A stretch of DNA of 64,000 nucleotides. Origin: an uncultured Bacilli bacterium. GTDB lineage: Bacteria; Bacillota_I; Bacilli_A; RF39; UBA660. The notes below the pieces were generated by a model that was not told the DNA's origin, made no database searches, and saw only the letters and a program-made list of their open reading frames with translations. Location of the stretch: assembly GCA_934096015.1 (NCBI GenBank), contig CAKOLD010000003.1, positions 1 to 64,000 of the forward strand, written 5' to 3'. Every line of letters starts with the position of its first letter. Position 1 is the first letter of the stretch. The translations under genes were made by a program, and so were the position numbers. This document shows positions 1 to 9,272 of this stretch, one piece after another.

Positions 1-2
1 TT

Positions 3-1040
3 TCTGGTAAATGGTCGAAAGAATGGCAAGATGTTAATTGGAATACGATTAGTGATGCAGATAAAATTGTAGAATATGTAGAGTGGAATTACGGAACCGG
101 AGACAACAGTACATGGGTAAAAGATATAATGATAACTAAGGATGTTGAATCTGATGAATACGAACCATATGGTTATAAAATACCTATAACATTAACAGGA
201 AAAAATTTATGGAATATTCCTGAAGAATTTACTTTTAATTGCTATAAACTTGAAATTGAACTGCAACCAGGTACTTACAAGATAGTTGCAGACTCCATGT
301 ATGTTGATGATAAAGAAATGCGTCAAATATATGTCAGGTTTCAGAAAAATCAAAAAGGTTTTTACCTTAAAAAAACTCAAACAATTACTTTAACTACAAA
401 AGAAGATATCATTTATTTTTATTCTTATGGTTACGATTATATAAACTCTTTAAATCATACGGCAAAAATTAATAAATTAATGTTAATAAAAGAAAATGAG
501 GATTCCACATACGAGCCATATAAAGAAACAACTACAAATATTTATTTAGATGAACCTTTAAGAAAAATAGGAGATTATGCAGACTATATAGATTTTAAAG
601 AACAAAAAATTGTTAGAAAAATATCTAAAGAAAAAATTGATGGAACAGAAGAATGGAATAATCAGGAAAATACTACAAATAATTTTCAAATATTCTATAC
701 AAATAAATACAAAAATAATGTTCTTTATACCAGAAATGCACTAAGTAATAAATTTAAAAATATTAGTTCAAGAGATTTACAGGATGCAATGGAAGCTTAT
801 ACAATTCAAACTGGACTAAATGATGGAGCGGTTTATATATCTTTACCAAAAACAATTGCAAGTAATCCCACTGAAGTTCAAAAGTTTTTTAAAAATAATT
901 TAACAGAATATTATTACATATCTAAAAATTCGAATATTAATAAGGTAAATCTTCCAGAAATATTAACAAATGACGGAGTTAATAAATTAAGTATTAAAAC
1001 TGTTATTAATCCATCTAATATAGAAATTGATGAAAAATAG
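3..1040 (+). CDS. Surface or phage-tail-like protein, 5' end missing
   Basis: The reading frame is open from position 3 with no start, so the gene begins left of the window; an internal ATG at 129 is not a convincing start because coding continues upstream without a break. At least 345 residues are visible. Two segments contain the motif YEPY (about residues 54-57 and 175-178), each after a stretch rich in W, D and N. This pattern is common in phage tail and host-surface proteins built from repeated carbohydrate-binding-like modules (family knowledge). No membrane segment or sortase motif is seen at the C-terminus. The function is not recognised; a surface-exposed or virion structural role is inference. 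A strong terminator overlaps the stop codon. Confidence 0.55.
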   Translation, partial: SGKWSKEWQDVNWNTISDADKIVEYVEWNYGTGDNSTWVKDIMITKDVESDEYEPYGYKIPITLTGKNLWNIPEEFTFNCYKLEIELQPGTYKIVADSMYVDDKEMRQIYVRFQKNQKGFYLKKTQTITLTTKEDIIYFYSYGYDYINSLNHTAKINKLMLIKENEDSTYEPYKETTTNIYLDEPLRKIGDYADYIDFKEQKIVRKISKEKIDGTEEWNNQENTTNNFQIFYTNKYKNNVLYTRNALSNKFKNISSRDLQDAMEAYTIQTGLNDGAVYISLPKTIASNPTEVQKFFKNNLTEYYYISKNSNINKVNLPEILTNDGVNKLSIKTVINPSNIEIDEK

Positions 1041-1057
1041 GTTAATCCTATTTTTTT
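1033..1057 (+). terminator. Intrinsic terminator after the surface protein gene
   Basis: Stem AAAAATAGG / CCTATTTTT with a 5-base loop, followed by a run of T. It overlaps the stop codon of the upstream gene. Confidence 0.8.
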
Positions 1058-1060
1058 CAT

Positions 1061-1082
1061 AAAAAAAGCAAGCTATACTTGC
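1061..1082 (-). terminator. Intrinsic terminator for the minus-strand gene at 1082-2191
   Basis: On the minus strand the stem GCAAG / CTTGC with loop TATAG is followed by seven T. It begins at the stop codon of the minus-strand gene, so the two genes converge with back-to-back terminators. Confidence 0.75.
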
Positions 1083-2191
1083 TAAATTTTGTAAGGATTT
1101 TCTTGAGTTCCATCTCCGCTACTAAATGAAGTTTCACTACTTAGATTTAAAACGACTTTAGGAGTAGAATTACTACTTGCAGATGCCGAAACTATTCTAG
1201 AACCAACTTTATAAACTTGATAAGTGTTTTCACTCATTCCTGTAATAGTCCAGAAAGTTGATTTAAATGTTGATAAATAATTATAATTTGAACAAGTTAC
1301 ACTTGCAGCACTTAAACAAGTTGGATCTAAACTTGCATTAATATATTCATTTAATTGTAAAAGTCCAATATATTGATCATTAATAACATTTGAACATTCA
1401 ATGCTGCCATCATTAACACTAGCATCTTTTGATCTTTTTCCAACACATAGATTTTGAGTTACAACATATCCTTTTGCATCATCACTTAAACTATTATAAA
1501 TAATTTCTAAAGAATCTTTAATACGACTATTAATATTATCATGAACATAATCATTAAATCCATATTTATAATTCTTTTCAGTATTATATCTGTCATCCCA
1601 AACTACAGATTCTCTTCTTTTACTTTTAAATTCCAAATTTTCTTTTTTCTTATTTTTTAAAACATAATCACTCTCAATAATTCTTATAGTATTATCTTCA
1701 TTAACTCCTACTATTCTCCATAACTGATTGTTGAAAAGTAAAAAGTTATTAACACTATCACCACGGTATATATATTTTCCATTTATAAAATAAACACCGT
1801 TTCCTGTTGTAACAATCTTATCTGGACTAGTTAAATGTGCAGATAATTTTTCAGATTTATAACCATCAGAACAATTTATATTAGAACTATACATATAAAA
1901 TCCATTGTTATTAGTAACTTCAATATTTCCACTACATGTTTTATCTTTTCCAATATATTTTTCTTGTTTTTCAACTAAAGCAGAAATACTGATATTTGTT
2001 TTACCACCATTATTTTTTGGCAACATATCTTTATGTGTTTTGTAATAAGACTTACTAGCGTCTAATAAATATTGATTAAATTCTTCAGAAGTATAATTCT
2101 TTTTGTTACATTTTGCCATAATAAACATTGCTAATACAAAAATAACAAAGCAACAAATGGTTATCAACATAACCTTTTTTAGTTTTTCCAT
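1082..2191 (-). CDS. Membrane-anchored extracellular protein with an LWRIV...IRII module
   Basis: 369 residues. An N-terminal membrane segment (about residues 7-27) is followed by a large extracellular domain with several cysteines. The central part reads NNQLWRIVGVNEDNTIRII, a module seen in many uncharacterised surface proteins of gut Bacilli, resembling DUF6273-type domains (family assignment uncertain). The C-terminus ends GDGTQENPYKI, and a related ending (GNGTQKNPYVVN) is found in the broken gene at 38694-39259. The start at 2191 is supported by the sequence GGGAGATG just upstream on the minus strand. A good sigma-A promoter lies 26 bases upstream. Function unknown; cell-surface attachment is inference. 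Confidence 0.7.
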   Translation of the reverse strand: MEKLKKVMLITICCFVIFVLAMFIMAKCNKKNYTSEEFNQYLLDASKSYYKTHKDMLPKNNGGKTNISISALVEKQEKYIGKDKTCSGNIEVTNNNGFYMYSSNINCSDGYKSEKLSAHLTSPDKIVTTGNGVYFINGKYIYRGDSVNNFLLFNNQLWRIVGVNEDNTIRIIESDYVLKNKKKENLEFKSKRRESVVWDDRYNTEKNYKYGFNDYVHDNINSRIKDSLEIIYNSLSDDAKGYVVTQNLCVGKRSKDASVNDGSIECSNVINDQYIGLLQLNEYINASLDPTCLSAASVTCSNYNYLSTFKSTFWTITGMSENTYQVYKVGSRIVSASASSNSTPKVVLNLSSETSFSSGDGTQENPYKI

Positions 2192-2216
2192 AATTCATCT
2201 CCCAATTTCTAAAATA

Positions 2217-2245
2217 AGTATAACAAAATCAATTATTTGTTTCAA
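2217..2245 (-). promoter_or_regulatory. Sigma-A type promoter for the 1082-2191 gene
   Basis: On the minus strand, TTGAAA (2245-2240) and TATACT (2222-2217) are separated by 17 bases. Predicted start of transcription is near 2210, about 20 bases before the ATG. Confidence 0.65.
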
Positions 2246-2308
2246 CTTCAAATTCCTGTTTAAAAAAAAATGATATTATGTTATTATTAATTTATAAGGA
2301 AGTGTAAC

Positions 2309-3358
2309 ATGAAATTATTAAACAAATTAATAAAAAACAAAAAGATTTTATACATAGGAATAGGCGTACTTTTATTATTACTTATTTTAGTTTTATTTTT
2401 AACCACAAAAAAAGATAAAAATGAAGAAAAACCCAAACCTAAAACCACAGAACCTAAACAAAATGCTAAGTTAACTGTATTTGATGAAAATAGCAATGAA
2501 AGACCTTTTGCAGTCATGATAGACAATGCACCAGCAGCAAGACCCCACAGTGGATTAGATAAAGCCTATATTATTTATGAGATAACTGTTGAAGGTGGAA
2601 TCACTAGAATGATGGCTCTATTTAAAGATGCAAATGTTGAAAAAATAGGTCCAGTAAGAAGCAGTAGACATTACTTTTTAGATTATGCATTAGAAAATGA
2701 TGCTATTTATGTTCACTTTGGTTGGAGCCCTCAAGCCCAAAGTGATATAAAAACTATGGGAGTTAACAATTTAAACGGATTAACAAATCCAGCAAGTATG
2801 TTCTATAGAAGTAAAGATAGAAAGAGTCCTCATAACGCATACACCACTAGTGAAAATGTAAAAAAAGCAATTGAAAAAATGGGTTATAGATCCACAAGTG
2901 ACGATTATAAAATTTTAAACTATAACGTAAATCCAGTAGATTTAAGCACTAATTCAACATCCGTTGATGCAAATAATGTCAAAGTAAATTACAATGGAAG
3001 CTATTATACTAATTATACATATGATGCTGAAAATAAATATTATTTAAGATACATAAATGGAAAAGCTCATACAGACTTAGAATCTGGTTCTCAATATCAT
3101 TTTAAAAACATTATTGTAACCAATATTGGAATCTCTTCTATAGCTGGAGATGCAAAAGGAAGACAAGATTTAAGCGATATTGGAAGTGGAATCGGATATT
3201 ACATTTCAGAAGGAAAAGCAATACAAATCACTTGGGAGAAAAAATCAAGAAGTGGAAAAACTACTTATAAAACAACTGATGGTAATGAATTACAAGTAAA
3301 TGATGGTAATACCTTTATTCAAATAATTCCTAACGGAAAAACTGTTGATTTTAGCTAA
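2309..3358 (+). CDS. YerB-like DUF3048 protein, membrane anchored
   Basis: 349 residues. A membrane anchor at residues 13-31 is followed by a polar linker and a DUF3048 region beginning with RPFAVMIDNAPAARPHSGL; the motifs YEITVEGGITRMMA and KIGPVRSSRHYF are characteristic of the YerB family (recognised from sequence). B. subtilis YerB is a putative lipoprotein; here no lipobox cysteine is present, so the protein is held by an uncleaved N-terminal helix. The C-terminal part carries the conserved ITWEKKSRSGKTTY and GNTFIQIIP segments. The start is supported by AAGGAAG nine bases upstream. The molecular role of the family is unknown. Confidence 0.85.
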   Translation: MKLLNKLIKNKKILYIGIGVLLLLLILVLFLTTKKDKNEEKPKPKTTEPKQNAKLTVFDENSNERPFAVMIDNAPAARPHSGLDKAYIIYEITVEGGITRMMALFKDANVEKIGPVRSSRHYFLDYALENDAIYVHFGWSPQAQSDIKTMGVNNLNGLTNPASMFYRSKDRKSPHNAYTTSENVKKAIEKMGYRSTSDDYKILNYNVNPVDLSTNSTSVDANNVKVNYNGSYYTNYTYDAENKYYLRYINGKAHTDLESGSQYHFKNIIVTNIGISSIAGDAKGRQDLSDIGSGIGYYISEGKAIQITWEKKSRSGKTTYKTTDGNELQVNDGNTFIQIIPNGKTVDFS

Positions 3359-3388
3359 TAATACATATAATTAAATAAGGAGGCAAAC

Positions 3389-3661
3389 ATGCTAGATTTT
3401 ATAATTGAAAACTATTATGTTATTTTAATTATCTGTGTGTTATTAATTTTTGGAATCATAGGTTACATGATTGATTCAATAAAAAATAAAAAATATAAAG
3501 ATAATGTAAATAATTTTGATGCTTACATACCAGAAGAAGAAGTATTTATTCAAAATAATAATAATGATAATTCAAAAGAAAACAATGAAAAAGAAACAAA
3601 TGTTGATGAATTAATTGAAGATTACAATAAAGAACAAAATGAAAAAGACTCAAATAATTGA
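3389..3661 (+). CDS. Small single-pass membrane protein
   Basis: 90 residues: one hydrophobic helix at residues 5-28, a short basic stretch, then an acidic, asparagine-rich tail that is probably disordered. AAGGAGG lies nine bases before the ATG, so translation should be efficient. It sits 30 bases after the YerB-like gene and is probably co-transcribed with it. A terminator overlaps its end. No family is recognised; membrane topology with a cytoplasmic tail is inferred from the positive residues just after the helix. Confidence 0.65.
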   Translation: MLDFIIENYYVILIICVLLIFGIIGYMIDSIKNKKYKDNVNNFDAYIPEEEVFIQNNNNDNSKENNEKETNVDELIEDYNKEQNEKDSNN

Positions 3662-3670
3662 GTCTTTTAT
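3643..3670 (+). terminator. Intrinsic terminator overlapping the small membrane gene
   Basis: Eleven-base stem AAAAGACTCAA / TTGAGTCTTTT with a four-base loop; the second arm ends in T residues. The stop codon lies inside the hairpin. Confidence 0.8.
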
Positions 3671-3740
3671 GCTCGTTAATAGTAGTAATTAAATTTATAT
3701 TTTGATATAATATATAAAGAATAAATATAGGAGTGATTAT

Positions 3741-4553
3741 ATGACATGGACATCATTATGGGGAATAATTACAAAAATATTAGATATTTGTATAGTTTGG
3801 TTGATGTTTTACTACATTTTAAAAAATTTAAAAAATAATGTTAAACTAGTTTTAATTTTTAAAGGTGTAGTAATTATAATTTTTATAAAGATTTTAAGTA
3901 GTATTTTCAATTTATACACTGTTGGATTATTATTGGAATACGTAATAGCTTGGGGACCACTTGCTCTGATAGTTATTTTTCAACCAGAAATTAGAACAGT
4001 TCTAGAAAGTATTGGAAGAAGCCAATTGTTAGGTAGACACAAAGTTTTAACAGTTGATGAAAGAGAAAGAGTTGTTTTTGAAATCATGAATGCTGTAGAA
4101 CATTTAAAACGTAACAGAATTGGAGCATTAATTGTAATTGAACGTAATATGTCATTACAAGAATACATAGATCCTGCAATAAAAATATATGCGGATATAA
4201 CTTCTCAATTATTAGAAGCAATATTCTTACCTCCAAATCCATTGCATGATGGTGGAGTTATCATTCAAGGAGATAAGTTAACTTGTGCAGGAGCTGTCTT
4301 TAAAACAAGTATGAACCCTAATGTAAATAAGAAATTAGGAACCAGACATAGAGCAGCATTAGGAATAGCTGAAGAAAGCGATGCAATTGCTTTAATAGTA
4401 TCAGAAGAAACAGGTAGAATATCTATTGCTGTAGACAGTAAATTGCATCATAATTTAACTCTTGATGAGTTTAAAATTAAATTATTAGAAGAATTAAAAC
4501 CAAAAGCAGATGTCTTCTATGATGCAGATGAAGAAGGTGATGATGATGAATAA
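3741..4553 (+). CDS. cdaA: Diadenylate cyclase CdaA (c-di-AMP synthase)
   Basis: 270 residues. It makes the second messenger cyclic di-AMP from two ATP at the membrane. Three hydrophobic segments (about residues 10-26, 34-53 and 60-80) precede the DAC domain. The catalytic region reads NPLHDGG at 165-172 and GTRHRA at 200-205; the RHR motif is intact, but the usual DGA triad is DGG here. The next gene overlaps and encodes the CdaR partner, matching the B. subtilis order. An extended -10 (TGATATAAT) lies at 3703-3711 and GGAG precedes the ATG. Family assignment is secure; the effect of the A-to-G change is unknown. Confidence 0.93.
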   Translation: MTWTSLWGIITKILDICIVWLMFYYILKNLKNNVKLVLIFKGVVIIIFIKILSSIFNLYTVGLLLEYVIAWGPLALIVIFQPEIRTVLESIGRSQLLGRHKVLTVDERERVVFEIMNAVEHLKRNRIGALIVIERNMSLQEYIDPAIKIYADITSQLLEAIFLPPNPLHDGGVIIQGDKLTCAGAVFKTSMNPNVNKKLGTRHRAALGIAEESDAIALIVSEETGRISIAVDSKLHHNLTLDEFKIKLLEELKPKADVFYDADEEGDDDE

Positions 4554-5907
4554 AATATTAAATTTCTTTCTAAACATCTTCAAAAGTATTTATAGTTTTA
4601 TTGATAAAATTATAGTAACTCCTATAAGTAAAGTTATTTATAAGTTTAATGAATTCCTAAAAAATAACAGCGGTAAATTTGAAAAGATTTTAAATAGACC
4701 TAATGTTTTAATATATATTTCTCTAATTTGTGCTGTAGCTGTATTTCTTGTAATCGATATGCAAGTATTAGATTTAACAAATCAAGAAGCAGAAATAATA
4801 AGCGGACAAGAAGTAAAAGTTATTTATAATCAAGAAGAATATGTAGTTGAAGGAGTACCAGAAACTGTTGATATAACTTTAATTGGAAGCAAAAGTAATT
4901 TGTATTTAGCAAAACAAATTGGAGAACATGAAGTTATTCTTGATTTAACAGGATATAGTATTGGAACTTATAAAGTTAAACTTACTTATAATCACTCAAT
5001 AACAAGTGTTAATTATAAATTAGATCCATCAACTGTTACTGTAAAAATCAGTAAAAAAGAAAGTGCAATTAAGCCATTAACATACGATTTATTAAATGAA
5101 GATAAAGACTCCAAATTAACAATAAATGATGTTGAGTTAGACACAAGTGAAGTAATTGTTAAAGGTTCTAAAGAAGCTTTAGATAAAGTGGCAAAAGTAA
5201 AAGCTCTTATTGATTTAAAAGAAGCAGATATTAAAGAAAAAGGTGAATACAATGTTGATTCAATCACCTTAGTAGCTTATGATAACGAAGGCAACAAAAT
5301 GGAAAATATTGAAGTTGTTCCAAATAAGATAAGTGCAAAATTAACAGTAGAATCTTATTTCGTAGAATTACCTGTAAAAGTCGTTACTAAAGGAACCATA
5401 ACTAGTGGATATGCTATTAGTAGTATTACAAATACTGTTAACAAAGTTCAAGTTTATGGTGAAAAAGAATTAATAGATACTCTTACATACATAGAAGCAC
5501 CTATTGATATTAGTGCTTTAAGTTCTGATAAAACATTTAATGTTAATTTAACTAAACCAAATGGTGTTAGATATATGTCTGAAACAAGTTCAAAAGTAAC
5601 TGTAACAGTAGATACAGAAACTTCAAAAACATTTGAAGGAATTGAAATTGAATCTCTAAACTTAGCAAATGGCTATTCAGTTAGTGCTTTAACAGAAGAA
5701 GATAGAAAAGTTGACGTAATTGTAAAAGGTGTTTCTAGTGCTCTTGAAACGTTAGATCCATCAAAAATTAAAGCTTATATTGATCTATCTGGATATAATA
5801 CAGAAAACACTTACGAAGTAGAGATTAAATTATCTATAGATGATCCTAGATTTAACTTAGTTCCATCAAAGAAAACTGTAAATATAAAAGTAGTTAAGAG
5901 TAATTAA
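4546..5907 (+). CDS. cdaR: CdaR, YbbR-domain regulator of CdaA
   Basis: About 453 residues from the preferred ATG at 4546, which follows GAAGGTGATG; an in-frame ATG exists at 4510 inside cdaA but has no ribosome-binding site. After a basic amphipathic N-terminus and one membrane helix (VLIYISLICAVAVFLVI region), the extracellular part is made of repeated YbbR domains of about 80 residues with recurring V-x-G-x-x-E/S and I-D-L patterns. In B. subtilis CdaR binds CdaA and modulates c-di-AMP synthesis. The gene overlaps cdaA by eight bases, implying translational coupling. The glmM gene that usually follows is absent here. Confidence 0.9.
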   Translation: MNKILNFFLNIFKSIYSFIDKIIVTPISKVIYKFNEFLKNNSGKFEKILNRPNVLIYISLICAVAVFLVIDMQVLDLTNQEAEIISGQEVKVIYNQEEYVVEGVPETVDITLIGSKSNLYLAKQIGEHEVILDLTGYSIGTYKVKLTYNHSITSVNYKLDPSTVTVKISKKESAIKPLTYDLLNEDKDSKLTINDVELDTSEVIVKGSKEALDKVAKVKALIDLKEADIKEKGEYNVDSITLVAYDNEGNKMENIEVVPNKISAKLTVESYFVELPVKVVTKGTITSGYAISSITNTVNKVQVYGEKELIDTLTYIEAPIDISALSSDKTFNVNLTKPNGVRYMSETSSKVTVTVDTETSKTFEGIEIESLNLANGYSVSALTEEDRKVDVIVKGVSSALETLDPSKIKAYIDLSGYNTENTYEVEIKLSIDDPRFNLVPSKKTVNIKVVKSN

Positions 5908-5928
5908 TCTTTTAACTACTTTTTTTTT
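5886..5928 (+). terminator. Intrinsic terminator after cdaR
   Basis: Long stem built from AAAAGTAGTTAA and TTAACTACTTTT, extended by inner pairs including one G-U, followed by eight or more T. It ends the cdaA-cdaR unit. Confidence 0.85.
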
Positions 5929-5960
5929 GCCATTTATGTTATTATTATGATGGTGATAAT

Positions 5961-6401
5961 ATGAATAAAGGTTTTACTTTAGTAGAATTATTAGCCGTGT
6001 TAGCCATTATGAGTTTAGTAATAATAATAACAGCACCTGCTTATAATGGAATAAGTAATACAATAAAAGAAAATAGTTATAATAGTAAAATTAGTATGAT
6101 GGAAAAATCTACAAAAACTTTTGTAAATAAATATCATAAAGATAAAGTTTATGATGGTGAAAATAATAAAACTCTATGTTTAAGTATTCCGTACTTAATA
6201 AGTAAAAACGTTTTTGCAGAAGATGAAAAAGACTCTGGAAAAATTACTAATCCTAAAGGAGGAAACTTTGAAGGATATTTAGAAGCAACATATGATATTG
6301 AAGAAAAAGAAATTATAACGAAGTTTAAAGAGTATGAAGAAGGTAAAGGATTTGATGATCTTACAAATACAGAATGTCCAGGAGGAAAATTAAAATTATG
6401 A
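5961..6401 (+). CDS. Type IV pilin-like protein (prepilin)
   Basis: 146 residues. The N-terminus MNKGFTLVELLAVLAIMSLV is a classic type III (prepilin) signal: cleavage is expected between G4 and F5, with E at mature position 5, followed by a hydrophobic helix. The rest is a short globular domain with two cysteines (about residues 74 and 140) that could form a disulphide. Processing enzymes exist in the window: a prepilin peptidase at 21134-21901 and a PilC-like platform protein at 19497-21122. The stop codon overlaps the start of gpmI (ATGA), so it is co-translated with a glycolytic gene. Whether it forms pili or serves DNA uptake or secretion is unknown. Confidence 0.85.
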   Translation: MNKGFTLVELLAVLAIMSLVIIITAPAYNGISNTIKENSYNSKISMMEKSTKTFVNKYHKDKVYDGENNKTLCLSIPYLISKNVFAEDEKDSGKITNPKGGNFEGYLEATYDIEEKEIITKFKEYEEGKGFDDLTNTECPGGKLKL

Positions 6402-7909
6402 AAAAAATATTATTAATGATATTAGATGGATTTGGTTATAGAGAAGAAGAACATGGTAATGCCATTAAAGATGCAAATATGACTTATTTTAATAGTTTAT
6501 GGGATAAATATCCTCATAGTATTTTAAATGCAAGTGGCAGTTCCGTAGGACTTCCAGATAATTTATTTGGAAATAGTGAAGTTTGCCATACAGCTATAGG
6601 AATTGGTAAAAAAATCAAACAAGATATAACAATAGCTGAAGAAGGTATAAATGATAAACTCTTTGAAAAAGAAGAATTTAATAATATGATTAATCATATT
6701 AAAGAAAATAATAGTACCCTACATTTAATGGGACTTTTAAGTGACGGTGGAGTTCATTCACACATTTCTTATATGAAAAAATTAATACCACTTTTAAAAA
6801 AAGCAGAAATTAATAAAATAGTATTTCATGCCATTACCGATGGTAGAGATACTCCACCATGTGAATCAATAAAATTTATAAAAGAAATGGACGATTTATT
6901 AAAACAAGAACAAATTGGTTATGTCGGTACCGTATGTGGTAGATTTTACGCAATGGATAGAGACAATAAGTGGGAAAGAACCAGAGTATATACTGACTTA
7001 GTTTTAAATACTAAAGGTTTAAAAATCCTAAATTATGAGACTGCCATAAAAAATTGTTTCAACAAAGGATTAACTGATGAATTTTTACCACCATTAATTT
7101 TAAATGCTAATTCTGAAATTAAAGATCACGATGGAATATTATGGTTAAACTTTAGAATTGATAGAGCCAGACAGATACTTACAATATTAACTGACCCATC
7201 ATTTAAGGAATTTCCTATTAGAACTTTAAATAATATAAAAGTTACTAGTTTATTTGAAGTTCCAGAAATCAATTGTGAACAGTTATTTGAAAAAGACGAT
7301 GCTGATGTTTATAGTATTGGTAAATACTTTAGTGATTTAAATTTAACTCAAGCAAGAATAGCTGAAACCGAAAAATTTAATCATGTTACTTATTTCTTTA
7401 ATGCTGGAAAATCAAAAAAATATAAGAATTGTGATAATTATTTAATACCATCACCTAAAGTACTTACTTATGATGAAACCCCAAGAATGAGTTTAGATGA
7501 GGTGGTTAAACAAACAAAAAAATGCTTAGCAAAAGATTATGATTTCATTTTAGTTAATTTTGCTAACCCAGATATGGTTGGACACACAGGTAATTATAAA
7601 GCATGCATTGAAGCATTACATGCAGTTGATGAAGGATTAAAAGAAGTAGTGGAATGTGCGGAAGATAACTTTTATAAAATTTTTATAACTTCTGACCATG
7701 GTAACATAGATACTATGTTAGATGAAAATAACAATCCAGTAAGAACTCATAGTATGAGTCCAGTACCATTTATAATAACTGATGAAAAAGTTAAACTTAA
7801 AGAAACTGGAGGAATAATTAATATAGCACCAACATTGCTTAAATATGTTGATATTGCAATACCAAAAGAAATGAAAGAGACTAAAACACTTTTTATTGAA
7901 GAGGAGTAA
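6398..7909 (+). CDS. gpmI: 2,3-bisphosphoglycerate-independent phosphoglycerate mutase
   Basis: 504 residues from ATG 6398, chosen because AGGAGG lies at 6380-6385 and the frame begins KKILLMILDGFG, the usual N-terminus. It interconverts 3- and 2-phosphoglycerate in glycolysis in the cytoplasm using two metal ions. The metal-binding DGFG (residues 9-12), the phosphorylated serine in FGNSEVCH, the ITDGRDTPP and CGRFYAMDRD motifs and the C-terminal TSDHGN and RTHS motifs are all present. Length is normal for the family. The start overlaps the pilin stop by four bases. Confidence 0.95.
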   Translation: MKKILLMILDGFGYREEEHGNAIKDANMTYFNSLWDKYPHSILNASGSSVGLPDNLFGNSEVCHTAIGIGKKIKQDITIAEEGINDKLFEKEEFNNMINHIKENNSTLHLMGLLSDGGVHSHISYMKKLIPLLKKAEINKIVFHAITDGRDTPPCESIKFIKEMDDLLKQEQIGYVGTVCGRFYAMDRDNKWERTRVYTDLVLNTKGLKILNYETAIKNCFNKGLTDEFLPPLILNANSEIKDHDGILWLNFRIDRARQILTILTDPSFKEFPIRTLNNIKVTSLFEVPEINCEQLFEKDDADVYSIGKYFSDLNLTQARIAETEKFNHVTYFFNAGKSKKYKNCDNYLIPSPKVLTYDETPRMSLDEVVKQTKKCLAKDYDFILVNFANPDMVGHTGNYKACIEALHAVDEGLKEVVECAEDNFYKIFITSDHGNIDTMLDENNNPVRTHSMSPVPFIITDEKVKLKETGGIINIAPTLLKYVDIAIPKEMKETKTLFIEEE

Positions 7910-7911
7910 AA

Positions 7912-9270
7912 ATGGATACAAGAATATTAAGGGAAAATGATATCAGAGGAAAATATCCTACAAGCATAGACGAAGTAACGTGCCTAAAAATAGGAAAAGC
8001 CTTTGGTACTTATATAAGAAAAAATAAATGTAATGAATGTGTAGTTGGACACGATAATAGACTAAGTGGAAAAAGTTTAACTAACGCATTAATTGAAGGA
8101 CTAAAAAGCACAGGAGTAAACATTATATATTTAAATACCGTAACCACACCAATGCTAAATTACGCGTGCATTTACTTAAACAAAGTATTTGGAGTAGAAG
8201 TAACTGCGAGTCACAACCCTAAAGATGAAAATGGCATAAAGATGTTTCAAAACTTTCTACACATAACAGGTGAAAATCTTAAAGAAATTTATAATCTTAT
8301 ATTAACAGAAAATTTTATAGAGGAAAAACAAAAGGGAATAGTAGAATTATTTACAATAAATGAATTATATAAAAATATGTTAGTAGATTATACAGTACTT
8401 GAAAATAAAAACTTAAAAGTAGTAATTGATCCAGGAAATGGAACATCTAGCTTAATAGCTAAATCCGTATTTGATTCTCTAGGAATAAAAACCCTTTATA
8501 TAAATGATATAAGTGACGGTAATTTTCCAAACCATCATCCAGATCCTAACGTAGCAAAAAATCTAAGTCAATTACAAGAAATGGTTCTTAGAAATAACGC
8601 AGATGTTGGATTAGCATTTGATGGAGACTGTGATCGTTTTGGAGTAGTAGACAACGAGGGAAATATAATAGAGACAGATAAAATGATTGCCTTATTTGCA
8701 GAAAATATTATGAAAACTTCTACCAATACAAAATTTTTAGTAGATGTAAAATGCAGTAGATTAACAAGTGATATTATAAAAAAATATGGGGGCACACCAA
8801 TAATAGTAAAAAATGGCAGTGCTTACATAGAAACTGAATTAAATAAAAGAAATATAGTATTTGGTGGAGAATACTCTGGACACGTATTCTTTAGAGATAG
8901 ATTCTTTGGCTTTGATGACGGAATTTACGCAGGATTAAGATTATTAGAAATTTTATCAAAAAAAGAAAAAAGTTGTAGTGAATTATTTGCAAGTTATCCT
9001 AAATATTACAATACAGAAGAAATAAGAGTAGCAACAAAAGATGAAATAAAATTTGAAATAATAGAAAAAATAAAAAAATATGCCATTGAAAAAAAATATG
9101 AATTTAATGATATAGATGGTATAAAAATAGAATTTCCTGACTCTTGGGCACTAATTAGATGTAGCAATACAGGACCAAATCTTACAATGCGCTTTGAAGC
9201 TACCAATAAAGAAGAACTTTCAAAAATACAAAAAGAGTTTACAGATTTAGTAAATAAACTAAACATGTAA
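7912..9270 (+). CDS. Phosphomannomutase/phosphoglucomutase (AlgC-type)
   Basis: 452 residues. It moves phosphate between C1 and C6 of hexose phosphates for nucleotide-sugar and cell-envelope synthesis. The phosphoserine loop reads VTASHNPKDENGIK, the metal loop reads FDGDCDRFG and the sugar-binding loop GGEYSGHVFF is followed by RFFGFDDGIYAGLRLLEIL, which is typical of the PMM/PGM (AlgC) subgroup rather than GlmM. The phosphate-binding RCSNTGPNL lies near the C-terminus. It starts two bases after the gpmI stop and uses the GAGGAG site there, so the two form one unit. Confidence 0.9.
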   Translation: MDTRILRENDIRGKYPTSIDEVTCLKIGKAFGTYIRKNKCNECVVGHDNRLSGKSLTNALIEGLKSTGVNIIYLNTVTTPMLNYACIYLNKVFGVEVTASHNPKDENGIKMFQNFLHITGENLKEIYNLILTENFIEEKQKGIVELFTINELYKNMLVDYTVLENKNLKVVIDPGNGTSSLIAKSVFDSLGIKTLYINDISDGNFPNHHPDPNVAKNLSQLQEMVLRNNADVGLAFDGDCDRFGVVDNEGNIIETDKMIALFAENIMKTSTNTKFLVDVKCSRLTSDIIKKYGGTPIIVKNGSAYIETELNKRNIVFGGEYSGHVFFRDRFFGFDDGIYAGLRLLEILSKKEKSCSELFASYPKYYNTEEIRVATKDEIKFEIIEKIKKYAIEKKYEFNDIDGIKIEFPDSWALIRCSNTGPNLTMRFEATNKEELSKIQKEFTDLVNKLNM

Positions 9271-9272
9271 AC

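Noticed and set aside
7912..9270. glmM, expected after cdaA-cdaR
   Set aside because: The GGEYSGHVFF and FFGFDDGIYAGLRLLEIL segments fit the phosphomannomutase/phosphoglucomutase subgroup, and the gene is not adjacent to cdaR.
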